Below are positions 1-10,798 of a stretch of DNA of 64,000 nt, in pieces. This stretch comes from Limnomonas spitsbergensis. Lineage: Eukaryota; Chlorophyta; Chlorophyceae; Chlamydomonadales. Numbering within the stretch: position 1 is the first letter of the stretch; each line of letters begins with the position of its first letter. The notes beneath the pieces are model-generated. The model did no database searches. It saw nothing but the letters and a program-made list of their open reading frames with translations, and was not told where the DNA came from. A program made the translations under genes and the position numbers. Where the stretch lies: the NCBI GenBank assembly GCA_037349105.1, contig JAYJMM010000104.1:1274001-1338000 (forward strand). The letters are read 5' to 3'.

Positions 1-3000
1 CAAATATCTGTGCACCCGGGGGTGTCTTCCTCGCCATCCACAATGACGCCCACCCACATACCTTCATCCGCCATCCGGTACCCCCTCTTATCGAAGGATA
101 TTGCATCCATCTCCAACTTCCCATGGTCGCTGGCCGCACCCTTCATGTCCTTAGTGTTTACCTCCCTCCGGGCTCTAACCTCATTTCACCTGCTTGTCAA
201 AAATACATGGCAGATACTATCCATGACAGTGACCCCGCTAGTGACATCTTCCTCGTTGGTGGGGACTTCAACCACCACCTCCAATCTACTCGACCTGATC
301 GCACGTTCCTCTCCTTCCTTGCCTCCAACAGACTTATCCCCATTAATGCTACCACATCCAAACATCTCACACACATGCCGCACTCCTCTACAATGCAAGC
401 CTCCATGTTGGATGATATCCTCATCTCTGATAATGCTTTTCACCTCTCTGGCCTACTCCCCACCGCAGTTGAGTGCTCTGTCCCTCTTCAATCCCTCTAC
501 GCTCCTGACCACCTGCCCCTCACCTTCAAGTGCCCTCCAAACCTCTTTCAACTACCCATGCACCCCCGTCCTCCCTTGCAACCCCTCACCTCGTCACGCC
601 TCCGCAACACACCTCCTCGCCCTTCCAACGCTACACCTCCCCCCCCAACCACCATCAAACAGCCTATACCCTCCCACACCTTACAGCTTACACGGGAGGC
701 TATTTTCTCTGACCTCTCCACTGCCTCCGATGCCTTGCTCGCCCACACTTCCGCCCTCATCAACGACTCGGGCGTCCAACACCACTATCAACCACACTCC
801 TCACCACATGCCCCCCCTCCAGAATGGACAACTTTCCGTGAACACCTTGTGTCCCTCCATATCGACATTCCCACCATAGTCTCCCGCCACTCCGACATAT
901 GTACGTCTGCCCTCACCATCATGAAACTACACTGCCCCACCTCGTCCCATCGGGACACTATCGCTCCCCACCCTTCTGGTAAACCATGCTTCCTCCCTCG
1001 TGTGGCACAGCAACACATCACGGTAAAAACCCAGGAACGGGCTATCCTCCACTTTGCCCGCAACTTCATTAAACACCTCACTTCCGCCCCCCCCCCTAAA
1101 GCCACTCCCCTTTTACCCTTTTCTCCGATCTTGGACTCCCTTCTCTCCGCTCTCGCCTCTCACCACCTCCTATCTCCACCACACTCTGTCTCCCATGATC
1201 CTAACACCCTATGCCCTCCTACTTCCGCACTACTACTCCTCCTTCCTCCCTTTCCAGTTGCTTTGCCCCCCACCCTTTCTCCACCATGGATCCAATGGCT
1301 CTCACTCTGCGACCAAAAACTTCGGCTCATCCGAGTTGACATTCGAAAAACTTTTCGCAAACATTCCGTTACCACAAAAAACCGCAAAAAAATTATCAAG
1401 CTACTTTACACTAACGCTTGCAAGGCGCACCAACGTATTTTCCAGGACGAACCCGACACCGACCCCCTCCTTCCCATTGATACCTCCTCAGCCCATTCTG
1501 CCTCCTCCTCACATATTACCTCTTTATGGGACCCCACCACCTCCCTTCTTGTCACGGACCCTACGGGCTTGACCAATGTGACACATGCCCATTTCAGCAA
1601 GGAATGGTCGGCTGACCCCCACGTTCTTCCCACACAACCCTACCCGCATGAATCCATACCAAACCTTGACAATTTCCAACTCGATACAAGGGCCAAATCC
1701 GCTCGCACCACTTCGACCACCCTTATTCCTTACGTCCTTCGGCCCAGTACATTTAATCAAGCCATCAAATCCCTGAAAAATAAAAAAGCTTTTGGCCCTG
1801 ACGGCATCCCCAATGAACTTCTCCGAATCATGCCACATTCTTTCCACTCATCCTTGCACAATCTGTTTATCCTCATGTGGATCTTAGGCACCACTCCCAC
1901 CTCATGGAAGTCTTCCACTACTACCCTCCTCCACAAACGGGGGGATATCAGTCGGTTAACAAACAAACGTCCAATTGGCATGCACAACACTATCTACAAA
2001 CTTTGGACACGGTTCGTCACTGCCGTTCTAACCGATTACTCCGAAGATTTTGGTATCCTTAGCCAATCTCAAGAGGGCTTTCGTGCAGGGCACCACACCA
2101 TGCGGCACCTCCAACGTTATGTCCATGCCCTTGAAGACGCTCGTGCTCATAACCGCAATATATATGCCTTGTACATTGACTTCTCTAGTGCCTTCAACAC
2201 CATCAACCATGCCCAACTTCTACGCATCATGGACGACCTCGGGTTCCCACCGGACGCAATATCAGTCATTCAAGACATTTATACCAATGCCACCTCTCGC
2301 ATCGTTCTCCAAAAACACCCTTGTCTTGCCACCCGTGATGTTCATGTCGGTAGGGGCACCATCCAAGGCGATACCCTTTCCCCCCTAATCTTTCTCATCT
2401 ATCTCGAACCCCTCCTTCGATGGCTACAGGTTGGAGGCCACGGCTATACACCCTCTTGTGCACAACGTCAAGGTTTATCTCACCCCTGCAAATTTACCCT
2501 CACTTGCCCAGCATTTGCTGACGACATAGCCCTCCTCTCACACAGCCGCAACCGCCTCCAGGTACAACTCAGTAAAGTTGACGCTTACTGCTCCTGGTCA
2601 GGACTCACCCTGAACCCCTCTAAATGCGCGGTCACGGGTGCCCTACATAAAGATCGTTTCACCCGCCTTGTAGATACATTTGACCGACATAACACCCGTC
2701 TGCGGCAACAATTAAAAGACCAGTTTCATGTCAATGGCCAGCCCGTGCCATACTATCCACCTGACAAACCATACAAATATCTTGGTGTTTACATCACCAT
2801 GACGCTCGATTTCCGCCACCATCTCCAACATCTCAGCTCCTCTATTTATACTAAAGGCCGACAACTCATCAATGCCAATCTACCACCCCAACAAGCTCTC
2901 AACATTCTTGAACATGTCCTTAAACCCAAGATCACGTATTGCTTCCCAATCGCCCCTTTCTCGTTGGCCGACATTGCTACCCTTGATCAACAACTTGCCC

Positions 3001-6000
3001 AAATTGCTCGGCTCTGCATAAACCTTGGTCCCTCTTTCCCCACAACCCTCATCCACACACCCCTCGATCGTGGAGGGGTTGGACTCACCTCCTTACTTGT
3101 CGATTACATTCAAATCTCTGCCCTCTCCCTCACCCGCGCTCTCAATGACAGCGGTGACCTCGGACCTTTAACTCGAGGCGTGTTGCACTCTCAACTTCAC
3201 TTCCATGGCTCACTCCCCATCCCCTTGCAACGCACCCCTCGTAGTTTCTATATTCACCCCCTCCCCATGCGCCAACTCTCCCTCTTACACAAAGCCGACA
3301 TCACTCTACATCAAAGCACCTCCGGCATCATACCCCTCCTCGGCAACGATCTCCTTCAACAACTCATCCTCATCCTACATCCAACACATCCTGGCGGCGA
3401 TACCATGCCCGTCTCTATCAATGACTATACTTTCCTTTCCCCCCTTTGGCATGTCGGCATTGTCTCTCTTGCCTCTCTTGTCACCACCATAAGTGGCCAC
3501 CCTTACCTTATCCCGGCAAACACTCTTCGTGACGCTTTCTTACACAAAGCCCGGACAGAGGATCTTGCCAAAGCACAACGGGCCCTCAATCAGCTGACCC
3601 TCCTTCTCCACGGCATTGCTCTGCCACTTGCCAAACAACACACCCTCACCTCACCCCTCCCAGAAGATACCCGTCGGGTTACTGTAGCTCATGACTTCGC
3701 CCATATTCCGCAGGGTACACATCATTCCCTTCAGCAAATTGCATCATCTTTACTTTACACGGACCCTACCGCACCCACCCATGCACCACCTCCTACTCGT
3801 ATACCCCCCCCCCCCGTCCCACCACCTGTCCCCTCCCGCCGTACCCGAGTCGCTCCCAGTCCGTCCCATGCCACACTTCCTCGTCCACTTCCAACACTGC
3901 TTGGTCTAGCATGCACTATGACTCGTATGTCTACCTCCCTCCCTCCCATCCTACGGCCACTTATTATGCCTGCTTTCACACGCTCACTCCTGGCACACAC
4001 GTTCCAATCCTTGCCTCCCCCACCCCTCTCCTTACCCATACCAACACTTTTACCACGACATAACACAACTCTCCCTCCCCTTCCTCCTCCACCAACCTCC
4101 CAGATCAACACGCTGCATCCTCCAGCCACGCTCAATGTCCTCCACATGCTTGACACTGCGCTTGAACCGGTTCATCCCCTCGACACACATCTCACCAATC
4201 TCCAACAACAAGGCACTTGGTCTAGGGATCCCTTTCCCTCGGTCACCCCTTTCCCCCCGCCTCCGGGCGAAGACCCCAATTATCTACTTGACCAATCACT
4301 CATCGATTCCCACCTCGTCATCCATACCTCACCAGTTCACCCCGATTACGACATCCTCCCACCCCTCTCCTTCACAATCCAAATTGGACTCCGTTATCCT
4401 ACCACACACACACCCTTCCCTATGCCGACCCTCTCCACCTCTATGGCCCAGACTCATCTCGATAGGGCATTTGTCTACCGACCCAATGGCACCTACGTTG
4501 GTCACATTCCTGTCCGCCGCCTACTCTGGCTACGGGCGTGTTATGACCGCATCCGCACCACACACCCAATTGACTTCGCACGCCTCACTGACGGGTCCTT
4601 CGCACACGATCTTGCCTCCTTACTCCTCCGTTACCGCCTCTCCAATACCTCTCCCCAACGCCCCAACATTACCTCACGCACCGGCAAACATTCACCACTA
4701 CTCCCCCCCCCTGCCATCAATGCCAACTGGGTCACTCCTGCCAGCCTCCACACTGATATCTCTGCTATCATGCCTCTCACGGTCCACCGTTTCTCTTCAC
4801 CCCTTTCTGTCCCGTTCTCAGCCCTCCAATATTCCTCACTTCGTGAGAAAGACTGCTTATTTGGGGCTCACTATCAACCTTATTCCACCCCTTGGACAGG
4901 CACCTCCTTGGTTGAGCCTCCTTTTTCTGGTCCTGCACTACTCAAGGCTATCCGATGGTCGTTGGCATCACTTCAAAAACAACCCCACATACCTACATCG
5001 ACCTTCATCGTCGTTCCCAATTGGAAACAGGCCAAATTCATGACCCTCCTTAACTCAGGCCATCGCCATATCTCTTACACCAACCTCCACCACACCCATT
5101 TACCTTTTCTTCCCCCCGACCATCTCACTCCGGCCGATATTGCTAACGCAGGCATGCCGAAATTTGACCTTCTCCTCCTCCTCATCTCCAACACTCTTGG
5201 GGACACAACCCGTACTTTCCCATATATTGCTCCCACTTTGGCCCCGGGCTCCTCCCACCCTTCTCGCTACTTGCTCCCTCCCGGTTTTGGCCAGGCAAAT
5301 CTCCTTCCTCAGCCCACCACATTCCTTGCACCTCCACCCTCAGCCCAGCCAAGCCCGACAACCCCTCCTCCCTACGCCCCCTCCTACCCCCTCCGTTGGC
5401 ACGATATACCGGCATATTACACCGATGGCTCGGCCCTATCTACACCTGGCAAAGGCACAGCCACGGGTGCAGCCTTCTATTGTACTCAAGACACCACTAC
5501 CTACACAGTCCACCCCGATGGCCGGGCTGAAACCAACACTATTACACGGGCTGAGCTTGCTGGCATCCATGCTGCCCTCACTCATGCAGCCATACACCAC
5601 ACCGGTGATCTTACCATTTTCTCCGACTCCTTGGTTTCTCTCTATGATACGCAGAAGGCCCTTCGCTACCCACACACTTTGCTTGAATGTAAGCACGCCC
5701 CCCTTCTCCTCGACATTCGTGCTCTCATCCTTACCAGGCTACGCCTCCGCCACCATTTTCACCTGTACAAGGTCAAATCTCACATCGGCATCATTGGCAA
5801 TGAACTCGCAGATAAGGGTGCTGCACTCGCCCTCCAATCCCCCGAACATTGCGACTACACATGCACCTCAGATGTCCAACACTTCGCACACCTACCTGCA
5901 TGGCCATGCCTCCCTCCCCCCCATGACACGGACGAACCGTGGTTTGCATCAGACCTTACCCATTCTTTGAAGGAACACATGTACCGCACCTGCCCCCTTC

Positions 6001-7136
6001 TCACAGATGGTCCTACTTCTCCCCCTCTGCCCTTGCGCTACGTCCGCATGCAAGTCCTCGTTGCCTCTGCCCTTGCCTCCTACCTCCCCATCTTATGGCA
6101 CATGGGTCTGCCCTTTAGTGGTATTCGCAACATCCTCAAATCGCGCACCAATACCCTGTGGACTGCATCTACAGCCATGCATATGAACCGCCCTTACAAA
6201 ACAGCTGTAGGCACTCGCACCACCCCCCACTGTCCCATATGCTCCCATCCCAATGATACCCCTGGCCATCTTTTAGGCGGTTGTGCTCATTCCTCCATGT
6301 CCGCCTCGTACATTGCTCGACACAACCGAGCTGTATGCATCATCCAAACTGCTATTGCTAATGGCTCCCTAGGCTCCTCTTTTACTATCATGGATGCCAC
6401 TTCCCGTGCTAACCTCCCCTTCGGGGTCTATGACACCCGTCTTCCACGCTGGCTAGTACCCCGACGACCCCCCACTTTCCCAGACACCTTTGATTACTGT
6501 GACAAACTGCGACCGGATTTGCTTATTGTCCAAGGTCTCCCACATTCCGAGTTCCTTCGTCTTTCCCGCGCTGGTCAACTCTCTAGCTCACAAACTATGT
6601 CTCGGCTCCAGAGGACTTGCACTGTACACGTTGTTGAAGTCGGTTACACCTCCGAATTTTCTTTCGAACAGTGTCATGCCCGTAAATCAGAACAACATTT
6701 ACAACTTATCCTTCTCCTCAAACATAATGGTTGGACAGTTTCCTTGGCACCCGTTCTCCATCCTGCCCTTCCACCTGATCCTTCGCCGACCGTGCCCATC
6801 TCCCCCCCTCATCCTTCCCCGCCTTCTTCTCATACACATATCATCCTTCTGGGCACCGCAGGCTTCCTCTTTCGTCCTGCCGATAAAATCCTCAGCATGC
6901 TCGGTATCTCCAAACACGACATCTCCTCCGTCCTCAGCCGTCTCACGAAGCATACCATACGCTGCCATATAAACATCCTTCGTCAGCGTCGCCATCTGGA
7001 AAACTCCCCTGCCCATTATTGTCCGGTACCCCTTGACGATCCTCCTTAACCACAAAGTTTTTTGTCTCCCGGTGTACGGCATTTCAAATCCCGTATTCCT
7101 CAAGCCACGCTCAGGCGTTTTCTTTCTTTCTTTCTA
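1..7136 (+). mobile_element. LINE (non-LTR retrotransposon), 5' end outside window
   Basis: The stretch is almost entirely one reading frame coding for the enzymes of a LINE. After the stop codon come about 85 noncoding bases ending in a short TTTC-type simple repeat just before position 7137, which fits a LINE 3' tail. The Harbinger transposase frame begins only a few bases later, so the LINE 3' end abuts, and probably lies inside, that DNA transposon. The 5' end, the first open reading frame and any target-site duplication are outside the window. The uninterrupted frame suggests a fairly young copy. The exact 3' boundary is an inference. Confidence 0.85.
3..7049 (+). CDS. LINE ORF2 polyprotein: endonuclease, reverse transcriptase, RNase H, CCHC (5' partial)
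   Basis: The frame is open from the left edge; the first ATG inside it (123, residue 1 here) already lies within the endonuclease domain, so it is not the true start. Endonuclease/exonuclease/phosphatase signatures are GGDFN at residues 46-50 and PDHLPL near 129. The reverse transcriptase spans about 545-890, with motif A Asp686, motif B around QGDTLSPLIF and the FADD motif with Asp800-Asp801. A long Pro/Thr-rich region follows. RNase H has its acidic residues at Asp1768, Glu1811, Asp1835 and Asp1897. A CCHC knuckle lies at Cys2037, Cys2040, His2049 and Cys2054. Together these nick target DNA, copy the RNA at the nick and remove the RNA strand. Domain order and RNase H resemble the I/Tad/plant-L1 group; the clade is not assigned. 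All visible catalytic residues are present. Confidence 0.93.
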   Translation, partial: NICAPGGVFLAIHNDAHPHTFIRHPVPPLIEGYCIHLQLPMVAGRTLHVLSVYLPPGSNLISPACQKYMADTIHDSDPASDIFLVGGDFNHHLQSTRPDRTFLSFLASNRLIPINATTSKHLTHMPHSSTMQASMLDDILISDNAFHLSGLLPTAVECSVPLQSLYAPDHLPLTFKCPPNLFQLPMHPRPPLQPLTSSRLRNTPPRPSNATPPPPTTIKQPIPSHTLQLTREAIFSDLSTASDALLAHTSALINDSGVQHHYQPHSSPHAPPPEWTTFREHLVSLHIDIPTIVSRHSDICTSALTIMKLHCPTSSHRDTIAPHPSGKPCFLPRVAQQHITVKTQERAILHFARNFIKHLTSAPPPKATPLLPFSPILDSLLSALASHHLLSPPHSVSHDPNTLCPPTSALLLLLPPFPVALPPTLSPPWIQWLSLCDQKLRLIRVDIRKTFRKHSVTTKNRKKIIKLLYTNACKAHQRIFQDEPDTDPLLPIDTSSAHSASSSHITSLWDPTTSLLVTDPTGLTNVTHAHFSKEWSADPHVLPTQPYPHESIPNLDNFQLDTRAKSARTTSTTLIPYVLRPSTFNQAIKSLKNKKAFGPDGIPNELLRIMPHSFHSSLHNLFILMWILGTTPTSWKSSTTTLLHKRGDISRLTNKRPIGMHNTIYKLWTRFVTAVLTDYSEDFGILSQSQEGFRAGHHTMRHLQRYVHALEDARAHNRNIYALYIDFSSAFNTINHAQLLRIMDDLGFPPDAISVIQDIYTNATSRIVLQKHPCLATRDVHVGRGTIQGDTLSPLIFLIYLEPLLRWLQVGGHGYTPSCAQRQGLSHPCKFTLTCPAFADDIALLSHSRNRLQVQLSKVDAYCSWSGLTLNPSKCAVTGALHKDRFTRLVDTFDRHNTRLRQQLKDQFHVNGQPVPYYPPDKPYKYLGVYITMTLDFRHHLQHLSSSIYTKGRQLINANLPPQQALNILEHVLKPKITYCFPIAPFSLADIATLDQQLAQIARLCINLGPSFPTTLIHTPLDRGGVGLTSLLVDYIQISALSLTRALNDSGDLGPLTRGVLHSQLHFHGSLPIPLQRTPRSFYIHPLPMRQLSLLHKADITLHQSTSGIIPLLGNDLLQQLILILHPTHPGGDTMPVSINDYTFLSPLWHVGIVSLASLVTTISGHPYLIPANTLRDAFLHKARTEDLAKAQRALNQLTLLLHGIALPLAKQHTLTSPLPEDTRRVTVAHDFAHIPQGTHHSLQQIASSLLYTDPTAPTHAPPPTRIPPPPVPPPVPSRRTRVAPSPSHATLPRPLPTLLGLACTMTRMSTSLPPILRPLIMPAFTRSLLAHTFQSLPPPPLSLPIPTLLPRHNTTLPPLPPPPTSQINTLHPPATLNVLHMLDTALEPVHPLDTHLTNLQQQGTWSRDPFPSVTPFPPPPGEDPNYLLDQSLIDSHLVIHTSPVHPDYDILPPLSFTIQIGLRYPTTHTPFPMPTLSTSMAQTHLDRAFVYRPNGTYVGHIPVRRLLWLRACYDRIRTTHPIDFARLTDGSFAHDLASLLLRYRLSNTSPQRPNITSRTGKHSPLLPPPAINANWVTPASLHTDISAIMPLTVHRFSSPLSVPFSALQYSSLREKDCLFGAHYQPYSTPWTGTSLVEPPFSGPALLKAIRWSLASLQKQPHIPTSTFIVVPNWKQAKFMTLLNSGHRHISYTNLHHTHLPFLPPDHLTPADIANAGMPKFDLLLLLISNTLGDTTRTFPYIAPTLAPGSSHPSRYLLPPGFGQANLLPQPTTFLAPPPSAQPSPTTPPPYAPSYPLRWHDIPAYYTDGSALSTPGKGTATGAAFYCTQDTTTYTVHPDGRAETNTITRAELAGIHAALTHAAIHHTGDLTIFSDSLVSLYDTQKALRYPHTLLECKHAPLLLDIRALILTRLRLRHHFHLYKVKSHIGIIGNELADKGAALALQSPEHCDYTCTSDVQHFAHLPAWPCLPPPHDTDEPWFASDLTHSLKEHMYRTCPLLTDGPTSPPLPLRYVRMQVLVASALASYLPILWHMGLPFSGIRNILKSRTNTLWTASTAMHMNRPYKTAVGTRTTPHCPICSHPNDTPGHLLGGCAHSSMSASYIARHNRAVCIIQTAIANGSLGSSFTIMDATSRANLPFGVYDTRLPRWLVPRRPPTFPDTFDYCDKLRPDLLIVQGLPHSEFLRLSRAGQLSSSQTMSRLQRTCTVHVVEVGYTSEFSFEQCHARKSEQHLQLILLLKHNGWTVSLAPVLHPALPPDPSPTVPISPPHPSPPSSHTHIILLGTAGFLFRPADKILSMLGISKHDISSVLSRLTKHTIRCHINILRQRRHLENSPAHYCPVPLDDPP

Positions 7137-7140
7137 AGGA

Positions 7141-8611
7141 ATGTCGCCTTTCCCTTCTCTGTATCAGATGTTCATGTTCTATTTTATAATAATACTACCA
7201 CACGTTCAATGGCCGGCTGGAATCGCTGCAACTACTGCCGTCCTACCAACTCTCGTGACCTCGCTTTCCCACAGCCAGCAGGCTGCTGTCCAGATTATAT
7301 ACGCGATGAAGCTATTGTATCCCCACCAATTCAGGGACTATCATTCACCGTATTACGTCCAGCCCCGCCCTCAAGATCTTTTTACTGTTTACATGCTGGG
7401 ACTATGGACTGATGCAGACTTTAGGGAAAGCTTTCGTGTTGACAAGCCTTCGTTCTTTGAGCTGTGCGACCGATTGACGCCTTGGCTGGAAGGAGGGCAC
7501 TCCAATTTCAAGGAATCTTTGTCAGTGACGAAGAAGGTCGCCATCAGCTTGTACAGACTGGCCTCTGATCATTGTTCCTACAGAACCCTGCGAGATCTAT
7601 TTGGCGTTGGGCGGGCAACAGCTTGCAAAGTTGTCAAGCAGTTCATCATTGCTGTCATTGAGGTGTGTTGCATGGCTGGGCAACTATCTTGCATGGGCTA
7701 TGTTTTTTTGTCATGCTGTCGTGGGCATGTATCAACCAATAATTACTGTCCACATGCAGAGCATGCGAGGGGAGTACATTCAACGCCCAACAGGCCAACG
7801 TGCTGATGACATTAAGGCTGCGTTTGCATTGAAGGGCTTTGTAAACTGCCTTGGCGCCATTGACGGCACGCACATCAAAATCCGGCAGCCATCTGTTGAC
7901 CGTGCTGAGGACTACTATTGCGTTCGTAAAGGTTCTCACACAGTTCAGATGCAAGCAGTCTGTGATCACTTGGGTATTTTTTGGGATATCAATGTCGGCA
8001 GGCCAGGTTGTGTCAACGATGCACGTGTGTTTAGTAATTCAGATATTTTCCTTAATCATGATCGTGTCCTGGGCACTGCCTTGAAAGATCTTTCCACAGG
8101 TGTTCAAGTGACCCCTTATATTTTGGGGGATTCAGGCTATCCCAATATTTCATGGCTTTTGACTGTGTTCCCTGGAGGTCTTGATGCAGTTGGCAATAGC
8201 AAAAAGTTCAATTTTGCCCACGCAAGTGCCCGCAACATTATTGAGCGGGCTTTTGGCCGATTGAAGGGCCGATGGCGTTGTTTGCTGACCAAAGTCATGC
8301 ATAATGTTAATATGGTGCCAGGGTTGATCATGGCCTGTGTTATTCTGCACAACTGGCTCATAGTGAAGTATTCAGATAATTTCTTTGATGCACAAGAAGT
8401 AGATCCTCCAATTACCGGTAATGTTGCAGCGGAGACATCTCCCGACATGGATAGGGTTGCAGGCACAGATAAAAGAAATCTTGTTTTGGCTCATGTTTTG
8501 GGCACATATGGCAGTATTAGGAACCAGAGGGTGAATGCCACGGCACAGGCAAAGAAGAGGAACCTACTTCCTCTTCAGCAGAAGCTAGCTGCTAGGCGCC
8601 GAATGATGTAA
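7141..8611 (+). CDS. Harbinger (DDE_Tnp_4/HARBI1-like) transposase, two exons
   Basis: Two adjoining frames join through a 97-bp GT-AG intron (7663-7759) in phase 0, giving exons 7141-7662 and 7760-8611 and about 457 residues. The DDE triad is visible: Asp209 in AIDGTHI, Asp298 in LGDSGYP and Glu336 in IIERAFGRLKGRWR. That is the signature of the PIF/Harbinger superfamily, which cuts and pastes DNA at TTA-like targets. An in-frame stop at 7135-7137 makes 7141 the first usable ATG. The N-terminal 30 residues are hydrophobic and atypical, so the true start may be downstream or in a lost upstream exon. No stop or frameshift breaks the catalytic part. The stop codon is one base away from that of the opposing gene. 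Confidence 0.88.
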
Positions 8612-8612
8612 T

Positions 8613-10586
8613 TCAGTCCATGATACCGTTCAGCTGCTTCATCTGCTTATCAAATTGCTCATCAGTGAAATACTGCTTCATGTCATGCAGCTTCTTCATG
8701 CCCTCCAACCTCAACGTGAATTTCTGCAGCTTCAGAATGTCTGCCTGCTCGGACGCCATGCTAGCTTGTGCCTGGCCTGCTGCAGCCATGCCTCCTAGCG
8801 CGCTGATCATGTGCGGGAGCATGGCCCCACTGTGCTGAGCCATAGTAGCCTGCGACTGTGCCATGCCCTCCATTACAGCCACCTGAAGGAAGGAAGGAAG
8901 TTGAATGCAGAATAAACCTGTGACAATTAAATCAGGAAGGAAGCTGAATGCAGAATAAACCAGTGACAATTAAATCAGGAAGGAAGCTGAATGCAGAATA
9001 AACCTGTGAGAATTAAATCAAGAAGGAAGCTGAATGCAGAATGAACCTGTGAGAATTAAATCAGGAAGGAAGCTGAACGCAGAATGAATTAAATTAATTA
9101 CCTGCTCCTTGTTTTGTCCACCTTCAGCAACTTTTTCGAGGGCGTCACCCAGCATGAGCATGCCCCTGCTGCTGCTAGCAGCCCGCTTTCTTCCAGTAGT
9201 GGGGGTGGAAGCCACATGGGCGACAAACTTGGCCCCCCGAGCCCTAGGTGTTGCAGTGGCACGCCTCGCAGGCTGCTCCTCTGTCTCCACACCTGACCCC
9301 TCCACACCAGGCTGCCTCTCCTCCGCACCAGGCTGTCCCTCCTCCGCACCAGGCTGTCCCTCCTCCACACCAGGCTGTCCCTCCTCCACACCAGGCTCCT
9401 CTCGCTCCACACCAGGCTCCTCCTCGCCCTCGGCACACCCCTGGCGCCTGGCACGCAATGTAGGGTCGGGGGATGTGGCCGCTCCATCTTCGTCAGAGGT
9501 TTCGTCCTCACTGTCTCGAGTGGTTTCGACGGCTGACATGCTGCCCATCGCCCTCCGAAAGGCGCTGTTGGGTTGATTCATATCAACGGCCGTGCTGGGG
9601 TTATTGCTTGGCCGTGACCTCTCCACCTCTGCCAAGTGGTTGTGCATGTCCTCAGTGTACCAGCTGCCCTTCTTTTTAGGCAGCAAGGATGATACACTTT
9701 TCATGCGTTCAATGGCTGTTTGATCATTGTCCCATGCAAGCTCCCGAAGTTGCCAGAATGAATCGTAGCCTGACACGTTCTTGCTGGTGTCCTCAATGAG
9801 CCTGAAGATGGCTTGCAACGCCTTGATCTTGTCATCAACGGCCTTTGCGTCTCTGAAGCATCCATGTCTCTTCAGCCGCTCCGAAATCTCCCCCGCCTTA
9901 TTCCTGGCGGTCCTGCTGATAGCGTTCAGCTTAGACTCGCGCTTCTCCATCTCATAATCCTTAGTGAACTCGATGTACACGGTTATGAGAGCATCGCACT
10001 CATCATAGGTCCAGTTCTCTGCCCGCCCGGCCTTGCTGCCACTGTCAGCTGACTGCCTTGATGGGCCGCCCTTGGCTGCTGCTACTTTGGCAGCCAATGC
10101 CTCTGCTTTGGTTGCAGCTTTCTCCGCTGCTTTCTCCGCTGCTTTGGCAGCCGATTCCTCTGCTTTGGCCGCTGTTTTGGCTGCTTTCATCGCTGCTTTG
10201 TCCGCCGCTGTTGGCTTCGCAGCAGCAGCGGCGAATTTCTGCTGTAGGTGCTGCACCTGCTGCCTATGCTGCTGCAGCTGCTGCTCTTCATGCTGTTTCT
10301 GCTGCTGGAGCAAGGCAACGAGGACATGCGGCTGTAGTTGATGCTGCATGGGGTGAAAATACTGTTGTTGATGCCGCTGATGCTGATGCTGCTGATGCTG
10401 CTGATGCTGCTCAAGACGCTCAGCAAAATGCTGATGTTGCGGCTGCTGTGGTCGCAGCTGGTGCTGCTGCTCCTGTCCAAGACGCTCAACAAAAGGCAGT
10501 TGGGTGAGAACCTGATCTTGTGCGGAAAGAGCAGGTTCCTCAAATGCTGGAGCTTGCGCGTAGTCCCAAAGGCCAGGGAACTCCAT
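8613..10586 (-). CDS. Myb/SANT-like Harbinger partner protein, two exons
   Basis: Exon 1 (10586-9102) and exon 2 (8882-8613) join in phase 0 over a 219-bp intron (9101-8883) with GT and AG ends, giving about 584 residues. The order is: a Gln/His-rich stretch (about 40-120), an Ala/Lys/Glu helical stretch (125-172), a Myb/SANT-like DNA-binding region starting ENWTYDECDAL (about 189-300), a tandem acidic PGVEEGQ-type repeat (about 390-430), a basic patch (TGRKRAASSSR) and a Met/Gln-rich helical C terminus in exon 2. In this superfamily the second protein binds the transposon ends and brings the transposase to DNA and into the nucleus; that role is inferred from family knowledge. Without the splice the frame would run into the intronic repeat. 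Confidence 0.82.
8883..9101 (-). repeat. Intron filled by about five 43-bp tandem units
   Basis: The intron of the Myb-like gene is built of about five copies of a roughly 43-bp unit containing GGAAGGAAGCTGAATGCAG (plus strand). On the coding strand each unit carries a pyrimidine tract, and several carry a CACAGGTT-type junction resembling the real splice sites. The first and last units merge with the donor and acceptor of the intron. Confidence 0.8.
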
Positions 10587-10798
10587 TCTGCGCCGCTTCG
10601 TTAATTCGGAACCGCAAAGGCTGAATCGGCGATCTGCTAGACAACAAAAATGACGGCTTTAATAAATAACTATCTCTCGCGTTGTGAGTCCAAAATATGA
10701 CAGGTGTCAGAACCAAAACAAAAACGACTTTGATGTAGCTTAATCCTGGGCTCCGACCAGGTATAGCTTTCATCAAAATCGGCCGCGATTTTGGGCTT

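Noticed and set aside
9109..9576. Frames opposite the acidic repeat of the Myb-like protein
   Set aside because: They are shadows of the minus-strand gene, caused by its GC-rich repeated codons.
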